DNA of 44,015 bases from a bacterium (lineage in GTDB: Bacteria; Lernaellota; Lernaellaia; JACKCT01): positions 1 through 44,015 of the forward strand of contig JAIOHV010000213.1 of NCBI GenBank assembly GCA_019912885.1, in the 5' to 3' direction. The notes under the pieces are model-generated. The model was not told where the DNA came from. It saw only the letters and a list, made by a program, of their open reading frames with translations, and made no database searches. Numbering within the stretch: position 1 is the first letter of the stretch; each line of letters begins with the position of its first letter. Below are positions 1 through 9,382 of this stretch, piece after piece. Position numbers and translations under genes: made by a program.

Positions 1-738
1 GCGCGGCTCATCGTGATCGACGATTACGCCGACGGATATCTGCCCGCGCACGCGATCGTGAACCCGAACCCGCACGCCTATCTTTGCCGCTATGACACGG
101 CGATGGACACGCGCACCGTTCTCGGCGCGCCGTTCGCGCTCGTTCGCCCCGACGTGGTCTTCGCGCGCGATCGTGCGGTGGATTCGGGCGCGTGGCCGCG
201 CGTCGTCGTCTCGCCCGGCGCGTTCGACGCGGACGGCGCCGCGCGCGTGGTCGCGGCGCTCGACGCGCTTTCCGATCCGTTCACCCTCGTCGTCACGGCG
301 TCGGTGGACGCTCCCGGCGCGGGCGCGATGCGCGAGGCCGCGGCGTCGAACCATCATCCGACCACGATCGTGCTTTCGCCGGAGGATGTCGGCGCGACGT
401 ACGCGGGCGCGGCGGTCGGCGTTTGCACGTCGCCGGTCTCCGCCGCGGAATTCGCGTGCCTCGGCGTGCCGGGCGTGTATCTGCCGCGTAACGCGCGGGA
501 CGCATCCGCGTTCGCGGTCCTCGGCCGGATGGGCGCGGGCGTGGCCGCCGGCCGCGCGGGCGCGTTCGACGCGGACGGCCTTTCACGCGTCGTGCGCGCG
601 ATGCTTCGCCCGAACGGCCCGCGTTCGACGCTCGCCAAGAACGCGCGCGCGCTTGTGGACGGCAAGGGCGCCGCCCGTGCGCTCGGCAAGCTGTCGAAAT
701 ACAACGTGCTTCCGCTGGCCGTTCCGGACATCCCCTGA
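1..738 (+). CDS. PseG/SpsG-like nucleotide-sugar hydrolase or glycosyltransferase, 5' partial
   Basis: The reading frame is open from base 1, so the gene starts outside the window and only the C-terminal 245 codons are seen. An early IDDY segment followed by a PNP stretch, then LGAPFALVRP and a final LVDGKGAARAL, match the pattern of PseG/SpsG proteins (UDP-sugar hydrolases related to GT-B glycosyltransferases), which end in a DGxGA motif. The C-terminal half looks like one Rossmann-like domain with a conserved acidic-Pro loop near the donor site. The family is known for sialic, pseudaminic or legionaminic acid pathways, but no other gene of such a pathway is visible here. The stop overlaps the next start by one base (TGATG), so the two are probably cotranslated. 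The exact substrate is unknown. Confidence 0.6.
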   Translation, partial: ARLIVIDDYADGYLPAHAIVNPNPHAYLCRYDTAMDTRTVLGAPFALVRPDVVFARDRAVDSGAWPRVVVSPGAFDADGAARVVAALDALSDPFTLVVTASVDAPGAGAMREAAASNHHPTTIVLSPEDVGATYAGAAVGVCTSPVSAAEFACLGVPGVYLPRNARDASAFAVLGRMGAGVAAGRAGAFDADGLSRVVRAMLRPNGPRSTLAKNARALVDGKGAARALGKLSKYNVLPLAVPDIP

Positions 739-1313
739 TGCCCGATCCCGAGCCGGAAGCGCGCGACCACGACGCCGGCGTCGAATACGTCGGTTTCTGG
801 GAGCGCCTCGCGGCGGTCGCGTTCGACGAGACGTTGCTGGCGATCCTGACATGGCCGCCCCTCGCTGCGATCTATGGCCGCGACTATTTCCTGTCAGACG
901 CGATCATTTACGGCGCCTGGGATGTGGTTTTGGCGTGGGTGTTGCCGCCGATCGTGACCGTGTTGTTCTGGAATGCCTACGCCGCGACGCCCGGCAAGAT
1001 GCTGATCGGAGCGCGCATTGTCGACGCCTACACGTTCGAGAAACCGTCTCTCTGGCGATATGCGCTGCGTTACGCGGGGTATGTCGCCAGCGCGCTGCCG
1101 TTTTTGCTCGGCTACGTCGGCATCGCGTTCACCAAACGCAAGCAGGGGCTGCACGACGCCATCGCGCGGACGGTGGTGATCCGCGCGCGGCCGCGCCTCG
1201 TGCCGATCGCGGTGGTCGCGTGTCTCGACGCGCTCGCGTTCGGCGCGGCGATCGCCTTGGTCGTCTGGGCGAGTCTTTCGCCCGAGGATCGCGCCGCGCT
1301 GCTGCCGTGGTGA
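738..1313 (+). CDS. RDD family membrane protein
   Basis: This is a 191-residue protein with three or four hydrophobic segments (about residues 25-45, 55-75, 100-125 and 150-175). An Arg-containing segment (ERLAAVAFDE) near residue 20 and a later TPGKMLIGARIVDA stretch are the features that define the RDD family, whose function is mostly unknown and in some cases is ion or solute exchange. The start ATG overlaps the upstream stop, which argues for coupling with the PseG-like gene. It ends about 180 bases before the next gene; that gap is filled by two short-repeat arrays. Confidence 0.75.
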   Translation: MPDPEPEARDHDAGVEYVGFWERLAAVAFDETLLAILTWPPLAAIYGRDYFLSDAIIYGAWDVVLAWVLPPIVTVLFWNAYAATPGKMLIGARIVDAYTFEKPSLWRYALRYAGYVASALPFLLGYVGIAFTKRKQGLHDAIARTVVIRARPRLVPIAVVACLDALAFGAAIALVVWASLSPEDRAALLPW

Positions 1314-1336
1314 GGCCGGGGGGGGGCAAGACGGCG

Positions 1337-1372
1337 ATGGACAAAATGGACCAAATGGACGGAATGGACATG
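1337..1372 (+). repeat. ATGGACNNN nonamer array, copy 1
   Basis: Four ATGGAC hexamers occur at exact 9-base spacing (1337, 1346, 1355, 1364). The same array recurs at 5035, 21538, 40896 and 41014. It lies just after the RDD stop and is not in a credible gene here. Confidence 0.85.
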
Positions 1373-1414
1373 GCCAACGAAATGCCTGGCGCCCCGAAAC
1401 CGTCCTGGCGCTTC

Positions 1415-1449
1415 AATCCCAATTCCCAATTCCCAATTCCCAATTCCCT
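1415..1449 (+). repeat. AATTCCC heptamer array
   Basis: Five near-perfect copies of a 7-base unit (AATTCCC) end about 45 bases before the C39-peptidase start. Heptameric arrays of this style resemble the STRR repeats of heterocystous cyanobacteria in form only. Confidence 0.85.
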
Positions 1450-1494
1450 ATTTGTGCTAATATCCCGGCCGCGCGAGATTCCGCGCGAGGAGCC

Positions 1495-2214
1495 ATGGAC
1501 GCCCACGTCCGACCGTTCAGCATCCTTCCCCAGCCCGACGAGACAAGTTGCGGACCGACGTGCCTGCACGCGGTCTATCGCCACTTCGGGGACGATCATC
1601 CGTTGACCGATATCACCGAGGAGATCCGCTGGCTCTCAAGCGGGGGGACGCTCGCCGTTTTTCTCGGATGCCACGCGCTTTCCCGCGGATATCGCGCGAC
1701 GATCCACACCTTCAACATGGACGTCTTCGATCCCACGTGGTTTACATCCGGCGCCGACCTTGCCGCCAAATTGCGCGCGCAGCTTCTGGCCAAGCGCCGC
1801 GCGAAAATGCGCGTCGTGACCGAGGGATTCCTCGAGTTCTTGCGTCTTGGCGGGCAGGTTGTATTCGAGGACCTGACGACGCGCCTTTTGCGCCGCTATC
1901 TTGCCAAAGCCACGCCCGTCATCGCGGGCCTGTCCGCGACTTATCTCTACCGAGAAGCGCGCGAAGAGCCGCTCTCCGGCCGCGAGGACGACATCCGCGG
2001 CGAGCCCGTCGGCCATTTCGTCGTGCTTTGCGGTTACCGACCCGAAACGCGCGAGGTGACCGTGGCCGACCCGCTGCGCGACAACCCCTATTCGGATACC
2101 CACATGTACGACATCCACATCGAGCGCGTCCTCGGCGCGATCCTTCTCGGGACGCTGACGCACGACGACCATCTGCTGATCCTCGCGCCGCCCGCCGCGC
2201 CCGTGCGTTCCTGA
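1495..2214 (+). CDS. C39-like papain-fold cysteine peptidase
   Basis: This 239-residue protein has a clear C39/papain-like active site: Gln13 (oxyanion), Cys19 in TSCGPTC, His174 in VGHFVVLCGY and Asp192 in VADP. There is no signal peptide or membrane segment, so it should act in the cytosol, unlike C39 domains of bacteriocin ABC exporters. A GAGGAG ribosome site lies directly before the ATG, and a TAATAT -10-like box sits at 1458. The gene is followed after 3 bases by the ATP-grasp gene and then the GCS2 gene. Families of this kind are found with RimK-like and GCS2 ligases in predicted peptide-synthesis clusters. It may trim, recycle or transfer the product peptide; this role is inferred from context. 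Confidence 0.8.
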   Translation: MDAHVRPFSILPQPDETSCGPTCLHAVYRHFGDDHPLTDITEEIRWLSSGGTLAVFLGCHALSRGYRATIHTFNMDVFDPTWFTSGADLAAKLRAQLLAKRRAKMRVVTEGFLEFLRLGGQVVFEDLTTRLLRRYLAKATPVIAGLSATYLYREAREEPLSGREDDIRGEPVGHFVVLCGYRPETREVTVADPLRDNPYSDTHMYDIHIERVLGAILLGTLTHDDHLLILAPPAAPVRS

Positions 2215-2217
2215 GCC

Positions 2218-3672
2218 GTGAATATCTATCTCGTCGTCGAAAAGCCGAAGGACTGGCCGCTGGCCATTCCGGGCGTGCAGGTGATCGCCGCGCGGGAATA
2301 CCTGACCGGCCCGCCGGTGGCCGGCCGCGGCGTGCGCGTGTTCAACCTGTGCAAGTCGTATCGATACCAGAGCCTCGGATACTACGTGTCGCTTCTGGCC
2401 GACGCGCGCGGGCACAAGCCGCTGCCGCGAACCAGCACGATTCTCGACATGAAATCGCTTTCGCACGTGCGCTTCGTGTCCGAGGACCTGGACGATCTGA
2501 TCGAAAAGAGCCTTGCGCGTCTTGCGAGCGACCGCTTCACGCTGTCGATCTATTTCGGCCGGAACGTCGCCAAGCAGCACGATCGTCTCGCGTCCAAGCT
2601 GTTCGCCATGTTCCGCGCGCCGCTTCTGCGCGCGACCTTTTCGCGCAACGGCGGCTGGCATCTGACGAGCGTCGGTCCGATCCCCGCCGCGGACATCCCG
2701 CCGGAGCATCACCCCTTCGTGATCGAGGCGGCGAACGCGTTTTTCGAGTCGCGCTCCCAATCGAAATCCACGCGCCCCGCGCGCTTCGACCTGGCGATCC
2801 TCTACAGCGAGGACGACCCCTCGCCGCCGTCCGACGAGCGCGCCATCGCGAGGTTCGTGCGGGCGGCCAAACGCCTGTCCATCGAGGCGGAAATCATCGA
2901 CAAGACGGACTACGACCGCGTCGCGGAGTTCGACGGTCTGTTCGTGCGTGAAACGACAAGCGTGCCGCATCACACCTTCCGCTTCGCGCGGCGCGCCGTG
3001 TCCGAGGGACTCGCGGTCATCGACGATCCGGAATCGATCCTGCGCTGCTCGAACAAGGTCTTCCTCGCCGAGCTGCTCTCGCATCATCGCATTCACACGC
3101 CGCGCACCGTCGTCGTGCATCCGAACAATATCGACGAGGTGGAAAGGACGATCGGTTACCCGTGCGTCGTCAAGCAGCCCGACAGTGCGTTTTCGATGGG
3201 CGTCTTCAAGGTTGAAAACCGCGCCGCCCTCATCGAACGCGTGGACGCGCTGCTCGATCGCTCCGAGTTCGCGATCGCGCAGGAATTCCTGCCCACGCCC
3301 TTTGACTGGCGCGTTGGCGTGCTGGATCGGCAGCCGCTTTTCGTCTGCAAATACCACATGGCGTCGCGCCATTGGCAGATCATCCGACACAGCCGCGAAA
3401 AGGCGTATTATGGAAAGGTGGAAACGATCCCGGTCGAAGCCGCGCCGCCGCGCGTCGTCAGCGCCGCCGTCCGCGCCGCGAATCTCGTCGGCGACGGCCT
3501 CTACGGCGTCGACGTCAAGCTCGTCGGAGGCCGGCCCTACGTGATCGAGGTCAACGACAACCCGAACATCGAGTCCGACATCGAGGACAAGGTGCTCGGC
3601 GACGAGCTGTACGACCGCGTGATGCGCGCGTTCCTCGCGCGCATGAGCCGCAAGAGAGGAATCGGCCCATGA
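2218..3672 (+). CDS. RimK-like ATP-grasp ligase with N-terminal RLAN domain
   Basis: This 484-residue protein begins with GTG three bases after the peptidase stop. Residues about 1-160 fit the RLAN domain found in front of some RimK-type enzymes (FNLCKSYRYQSLGYYVSLLA). Residues about 290-470 form the ATP-grasp domain: VVKQPDSAFSMGVFKV gives the nucleotide-binding Lys and the Ser/Met-Gly loop, and FDWRVGVLD and VIEVNDNPNIESD supply the Mg-ATP acidic and Asn residues. Such enzymes join an amino group to a carboxylate, often adding Glu. The stop overlaps the start of the GCS2 gene (ATGA). The acceptor could be a protein C-terminus, a free amino acid or a peptide; the sequence does not say which. 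Confidence 0.85.
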   Translation: MNIYLVVEKPKDWPLAIPGVQVIAAREYLTGPPVAGRGVRVFNLCKSYRYQSLGYYVSLLADARGHKPLPRTSTILDMKSLSHVRFVSEDLDDLIEKSLARLASDRFTLSIYFGRNVAKQHDRLASKLFAMFRAPLLRATFSRNGGWHLTSVGPIPAADIPPEHHPFVIEAANAFFESRSQSKSTRPARFDLAILYSEDDPSPPSDERAIARFVRAAKRLSIEAEIIDKTDYDRVAEFDGLFVRETTSVPHHTFRFARRAVSEGLAVIDDPESILRCSNKVFLAELLSHHRIHTPRTVVVHPNNIDEVERTIGYPCVVKQPDSAFSMGVFKVENRAALIERVDALLDRSEFAIAQEFLPTPFDWRVGVLDRQPLFVCKYHMASRHWQIIRHSREKAYYGKVETIPVEAAPPRVVSAAVRAANLVGDGLYGVDVKLVGGRPYVIEVNDNPNIESDIEDKVLGDELYDRVMRAFLARMSRKRGIGP

Positions 3673-4907
3673 GGACGCCGCTTGGCCTGTTTGACGCCTA
3701 CGGCATCGAAATCGAATACATGATCGTCGACGACATCACGCTCGACGTGAAGCCCATCGCCGACAAGGTGCTCTTCCAGCTTGCCGGTGTGTACGCCCCC
3801 CAGCTCGCCGTTGGCGAACTGACGTGGAGCAACGAATTGGCCGCGCATCTGCTGGAACTGAAGGTGACCGACCCCGCGCCGACTTTCGCGGGCGTCGCCG
3901 CGCTGTTCGATTCCGGCGTCGGCCGCGTCAACGACATCCTTGCCGAGATGGGCGCGCGCCTTCTGCCCGGCGGCATGCATCCCTGGATGGATCCGGCGCG
4001 CGAATCCGGAATCTGGGAACACGACGGCCGCGCGATCTACGAGACGCTCGACCGCATGTTCGACGTCCGCCGCCACGGCTGGCTGAACCTCCAGAGCACG
4101 CACCTCAACCTGCCGTTTTCGGGCGACGAGGAATTCGGGCGTCTGCACGCGGCGGTGCGCCTGCTGCTGCCGATCATGCCGGCGCTCGCCGCGTCGAGCC
4201 CCGTGTTCGACGGCAAATTGGCCGGCGCACTCGACGCGCGGCTCGAACATTATCTCGTCAACCAGGAGGAGATCCCGTTTCTCGTCGCCGGCGGCGTGCC
4301 CGAACCCGTCTACACGCGCAAGGAGTACGGCGAGATCATCGCCCGCATCGAGCGCGAGATCGCCGTTCACGATCCCGCGCGCGTGTTGCGCGCCAAGTGG
4401 GTGAATTCGCGCTACGCCATTCCCCGCTTCGACCGCGACACCGTCGAGATCCGCATCCTCGACGCGCAGGAGTGCCCCAAGGCCGACATCGGCATCGGCG
4501 CGCTCATCGCGTCCGTGCTGCGTTCGATGACAAACGGGCGGTGGATCGATGTCGAAACGCAAAAAGCCTGGCCGACCAAGACGCTGCGCGAGATCGCGGC
4601 GGCGGTCATCAAGAACGGCGGCGACGCGCTGATGTTCGATCCGGAATATCTGCGCGCGTTCGGCCAGCCGACCCGGGCGCCGATGCGCGCCCGCGACTTG
4701 TGGGGGCATCTCTTCGACGCGCACAAGGAAGACCTTGCCGCGGCCGACGCGGACGCGTTCGAGGGCATCCGCACCATTGTGGAAAAGGGTTGCCTGGCCG
4801 CGCGAATCGTCGATCGGCTCGGACCCGACCCGTCGCCCACGCGCATCAAGGGCGTGTGGCGCGAGTTGTCCGAATGCCTCGCGGCCGGGGCGATGTATGG
4901 CGAATAG
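3669..4907 (+). CDS. GCS2-type carboxylate-amine ligase (glutamate-cysteine ligase-like)
   Basis: The 412-residue protein starts at the ATG that overlaps the ATP-grasp stop, preceded by AAGAGAGGA. Motifs of the GCS2/YbdK glutamine-synthetase fold are visible: YGIEIEYMIVD near residue 12 (metal-binding Glu), GGMHPWMDP near 100, LQSTHLNLPF near 142, and SRYAIPRFDRDTVEIRILDAQ near 245-265. GCS2 enzymes activate a carboxylate with ATP and couple it to an amine such as Cys or another amino acid. Paired with an ATP-grasp ligase and a C39-like peptidase, it is likely to make a small peptide or gamma-glutamyl compound. Ordinary glutathione synthesis is less likely, because the partner is the RLAN type rather than GshB. 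Confidence 0.8.
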   Translation: MRTPLGLFDAYGIEIEYMIVDDITLDVKPIADKVLFQLAGVYAPQLAVGELTWSNELAAHLLELKVTDPAPTFAGVAALFDSGVGRVNDILAEMGARLLPGGMHPWMDPARESGIWEHDGRAIYETLDRMFDVRRHGWLNLQSTHLNLPFSGDEEFGRLHAAVRLLLPIMPALAASSPVFDGKLAGALDARLEHYLVNQEEIPFLVAGGVPEPVYTRKEYGEIIARIEREIAVHDPARVLRAKWVNSRYAIPRFDRDTVEIRILDAQECPKADIGIGALIASVLRSMTNGRWIDVETQKAWPTKTLREIAAAVIKNGGDALMFDPEYLRAFGQPTRAPMRARDLWGHLFDAHKEDLAAADADAFEGIRTIVEKGCLAARIVDRLGPDPSPTRIKGVWRELSECLAAGAMYGE

Positions 4908-5034
4908 GGGGGATATGGAAGGCGAAGGGCTCCGTGCGGGTGCGACGCTTTTACGGGCCGCAGGCCAGGAAAGGTGTGCGCGGTCCGCTCGGCACACCTT
5001 TGACCTCGCACGCTCGGTCAAAAGGGCGGCACCC

Positions 5035-5076
5035 GTCCATCCTGTCCATTCGGTCTGTGACGTCCATGATGTCCAT
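5035..5076 (-). repeat. ATGGACNNN nonamer array, copy 2 (inverted)
   Basis: On the plus strand GTCCAT appears at 5035, 5044, 5062 and 5071, with a decayed unit at 5053, keeping the 9-base period. It sits between the GCS2 stop and the first Asp-rich lipoprotein. The remainder of the 290-base gap holds only the -10-like box at 5131. Confidence 0.8.
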
Positions 5077-5130
5077 TCGGGCACCGGCACTCGATACGCG
5101 CGGCGTATGGATTGCCTCGATTAACCCCCC

Positions 5131-5136
5131 TATAAT
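5131..5136 (+). promoter_or_regulatory. TATAAT -10 box of the lipoprotein gene
   Basis: A perfect TATAAT lies 61 bases before the ATG at 5197. No good -35 is present at 16-18 bases; TTGCCT at 5112 is only 13 bases away. It is plausible as a promoter with a weak -35. Confidence 0.45.
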
Positions 5137-5196
5137 GCGCACCTCAATTTCCATTGGCGGCCGCGTCCCATGTGCGGACCGGCGGAGGAAGGGATC

Positions 5197-5976
5197 ATGA
5201 CCAAGTGGTGGATTCTTGTGCTCGTCGCGATCGCGGCCCTTTCGGTTTCCATCGTCGCTTGCGGCGATGACGACGACGACGACGATGATGATGACGCGGC
5301 GGACGACGACGCGGACGACGATGACGACGACTCCGCCGACGACGATACCGGCGCCGACGACGACATGGATGACGACGCCGATGACGACGATATGGATGAC
5401 GACGACGCCGATGACGACGACGCCGACGACGACACGGACGAAGGCACGCCGATCTCGCAATACGCGCTGTTGCTCGAAAACGCGAAGGTCAATATCGCGA
5501 CCGGCGGGATCGACTTCGACCGCGCGTTCATCTCGACGTCCGGAACGATGACGATCGACCAGATCGGCACGACGACCGGCGCGACGTTCGAAGGTTCGCT
5601 TCAGACCGTCGGCTTCACGCAGGCCGAAGTCGATTTTGACGCCGGCACCATCGGCATCCTGCAGGACGGCGACACCGGCGTGCTCGCGCTCGAGGAAGTG
5701 ACCGCCACCATCACCGCCGTTCCCGTGAAAAAATCGTTCGACGTTTCCGGCACGCCGTCCGGCGCCAAGGCCGAAGCCTTCAACATGAGCGAGTTTACCC
5801 AGTGCGCTTCGCCGACATGCGTTTCCGCGGCGTATGCGTCGGTGACCGGCGTTTATCAGGTCTCCGAATACACCGACGGCATCCTCGCCACGAACGACTG
5901 GATGCTCATCTGGGCGATCCCCGGCGATGCAACCAACGGTTCGGTGTACGACTTGACGATCGAACTGGACGAATAG
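5197..5976 (+). CDS. Asp-rich lipoprotein, function unknown
   Basis: The start is the ATG behind GGAGGAAGGG, which gives a 259-residue product with a standard lipoprotein signal (MTKWWILVLVAIAALSVSIV, lipobox IVAC). The mature end runs C-G followed by about 65 residues that are almost all Asp, with a few Ala, Met, Ser, Gly and Thr. A globular domain of about 165 residues follows, with hydrophobic/polar alternation typical of beta structure and two Cys in FTQCASPTCV that could form a disulfide. The Asp tract would form a charged, possibly Ca-binding spacer between the lipid anchor and the domain. No family is recognised. A long terminator hairpin follows the stop. Confidence 0.75.
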   Translation: MTKWWILVLVAIAALSVSIVACGDDDDDDDDDDAADDDADDDDDDSADDDTGADDDMDDDADDDDMDDDDADDDDADDDTDEGTPISQYALLLENAKVNIATGGIDFDRAFISTSGTMTIDQIGTTTGATFEGSLQTVGFTQAEVDFDAGTIGILQDGDTGVLALEEVTATITAVPVKKSFDVSGTPSGAKAEAFNMSEFTQCASPTCVSAAYASVTGVYQVSEYTDGILATNDWMLIWAIPGDATNGSVYDLTIELDE

Positions 5977-6017
5977 CTCATCCGCGCGCGGCGCGGCTTG
6001 AACAGCCGTTCAAAAAC

Positions 6018-6056
6018 AACGGCGGCGAGTCCCTTCGGATTCGCCGCCGTTTGATT
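6018..6056 (+). terminator. Intrinsic terminator after the first Asp-rich lipoprotein
   Basis: The two arms (6018-6032 and 6037-6051) pair over 15 bases with one G-U around a CTTC loop and are followed by TGATTT. The T-tract is short, but the stem is very stable. It may also serve dnaK from the other side. Confidence 0.7.
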
Positions 6057-6139
6057 TCCGGCCACGCAAGAGAGCGCGGCGCTCGCCTGTTGCGCCGGAT
6101 TATACGGCTTCAATGGCGAATGACAATGCAAGTATCGAG

Positions 6140-6181
6140 TGACGGCTGATTGCTGACGGCTGATCGGTGACCGCTGACCGC
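6140..6181 (+). repeat. GCTGAYS heptamer array
   Basis: About six 7-base units of the form GCTGATT/GCTGACG/GCTGATC/GCTGACC run up to the dnaK stop codon. This is another member of the short-period array class in this window. Confidence 0.75.
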
Positions 6182-6183
6182 TT

Positions 6184-8070
<1,887 letters not shown>

Positions 8071-8154
8071 GGAGCTATCCTCAAGCCGACGGAAACTTTC
8101 TTGTTGCGAATTGGCAAAAAACCATAGGTTTTCGTGGGGGATTCGTCAAGTACC

Positions 8155-9126
8155 TCAACGATCTTGGGAAGTTTGGGGGTCTTGGTGGTTCAAATCCGGC
8201 CCGGAATCCGCATTCGGCCCGGGTCCGGCGCCGTTTGTTCGCGTGGCGACCACGACCTTCGCGGGGCGCAAAAGACGCCCGTGCAGCAGGTAGGCCGGCT
8301 CGTATTGGGCAATCACCGTTCCCGGCTCGCGATCGGCGGTTTCCATGCTCGCCATCGCCTCGTGATAGACGGGATCGAATTGCTGATCGGACGCGTCGAT
8401 CTTGCGCACGCCGTTTTGCGAAAGCGTGTCGTGCAGTTGTTTCAGAACCAGGCGAACGCCGTCGATCATCGCGTCGGGGTCGTGCGTCGCCGAGGCGTGA
8501 GAGATCGCGCGCTCGAAGTTGTCGATGATCGGCAGCATCGACAGGATCAGGTTCTCGTTCGAAAAACGCACCATGTCCGCCTTGTCGCGATTGATGCGCT
8601 TCTTGAAATTGTCGAACTCCGCCTGAATGTGAACAAGGCGCTCCTGCAGGCCTTGAATCTGCGTTTCCTTTTCCTTGAGCGCGGCGCCGGATTGCACCGT
8701 GGCGCCTGCGGACGCCTGCGCCGAGGCGCGCGTCTCCGCGAGCACCGTGCGCAGCAATTCCGCTTCCTTTTCGAGGTTCTGCTCTTCCTCGAGAAGCTTG
8801 GCGAGCATGTCCAGGTCGGCGTCGCGCGAGGCCGGCGGACGCGCGCTCGGCCGGGCGACCTCCACGGGCTCGACGCCGCCCTCCTCGAAATATTTCAGCA
8901 GGTTGGCCAGGTCATCCTCGCCCGTCGCGTCGGCGTCGATTTCGATGTCCACCTCGTCCGCCGCGCGAGCGGGGCTCCGGGGGGGTGGAGCCTGCGCCTT
9001 GACCGACGGTTTCGCGCCGGCCTTGCCGCGGCGGCGCGATTCTTCCTGCGCGCGCTCGATCGCCTTCAGCGCCTCGTCGAAGGCGGAATCCGGTACGCCG
9101 GAGTCGATTCGGTCGTCGTCGGCCAT
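8155..9126 (-). CDS. grpE: Nucleotide exchange factor GrpE with long N-terminal extension
   Basis: I chose the ATG at 9124-9126 (MADDDRID) because AGGGGA lies 11 bases ahead and the frame upstream has no GrpE-like content. The product is 323 residues, against about 190-200 for most GrpE proteins. The extra N-terminal 130 residues are charged and Pro/Ala-rich, with an acidic EVDIEIDADATGEDD patch. The core begins with a long coiled coil (KEKETQIQGLQERLVHIQAEFDN), then FKKR, LPIIDNFERAI and the beta-domain ending YLLHGRLLRPAKVVVAT, which is the GrpE signature region. It releases ADP from DnaK. It is the first gene of the grpE-dnaK operon, read from a promoter at 9237-9266. Confidence 0.95.
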   Translation of the reverse strand: MADDDRIDSGVPDSAFDEALKAIERAQEESRRRGKAGAKPSVKAQAPPPRSPARAADEVDIEIDADATGEDDLANLLKYFEEGGVEPVEVARPSARPPASRDADLDMLAKLLEEEQNLEKEAELLRTVLAETRASAQASAGATVQSGAALKEKETQIQGLQERLVHIQAEFDNFKKRINRDKADMVRFSNENLILSMLPIIDNFERAISHASATHDPDAMIDGVRLVLKQLHDTLSQNGVRKIDASDQQFDPVYHEAMASMETADREPGTVIAQYEPAYLLHGRLLRPAKVVVATRTNGAGPGPNADSGPDLNHQDPQTSQDR

Positions 9127-9236
9127 GAAATTAGCTGTCCCCTCGCATGCGCGGAATTTTCGCGCTCGGCGATTCCGGACGCGTCGTCGGTTGCCGGCGG
9201 GAATGGAGCCCGCATCAGATTCAAAAATATCATGAC

Positions 9237-9266
9237 TTTCTAGGTCCGGGCAAAAGCTCTTGTCAA
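9237..9266 (-). promoter_or_regulatory. Promoter of grpE-dnaK
   Basis: On the minus strand TTGACA (complement of 9261-9266) is followed after 18 bases by TAGAAA (9237-9242). The -35 is perfect and the -10 matches 4 of 6 bases. The predicted leader to the grpE ATG is about 105 bases. No heat-shock sigma pattern is obvious. Confidence 0.55.
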
Positions 9267-9297
9267 GCCCCGTACTCGCGATAACTGCTTGCGGCGT

Positions 9298-9326
9298 TTG
9301 ACTTTTTCCGTGGCGCGGATCATATC
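9298..9326 (+). promoter_or_regulatory. Candidate promoter of the aminotransferase gene
   Basis: TTGACT (9298-9303), a 17-base spacer, then CATATC (9321-9326). The -35 is good and the -10 poor. It is placed divergently to the grpE promoter and about 57 bases before the ATG. Confidence 0.35.
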
Positions 9327-9382
9327 TGGCCTCCCGTCGCCGTGCCTTGGCGGCGCGTACGTTCCATTCAAGGATCTTCCCC

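Noticed and set aside
1337-1476. Short coding continuation MDKMDQMDGMD
   Set aside because: It is the nonamer repeat read in frame; there is no ribosome site or conserved content, unlike at 21538 where overlap with a coupled gene supports translation.
8071-8154. CIRCE/HrcA operator before dnaK
   Set aside because: The TTAGCACTC inverted repeat was not found in this gap or upstream of grpE.
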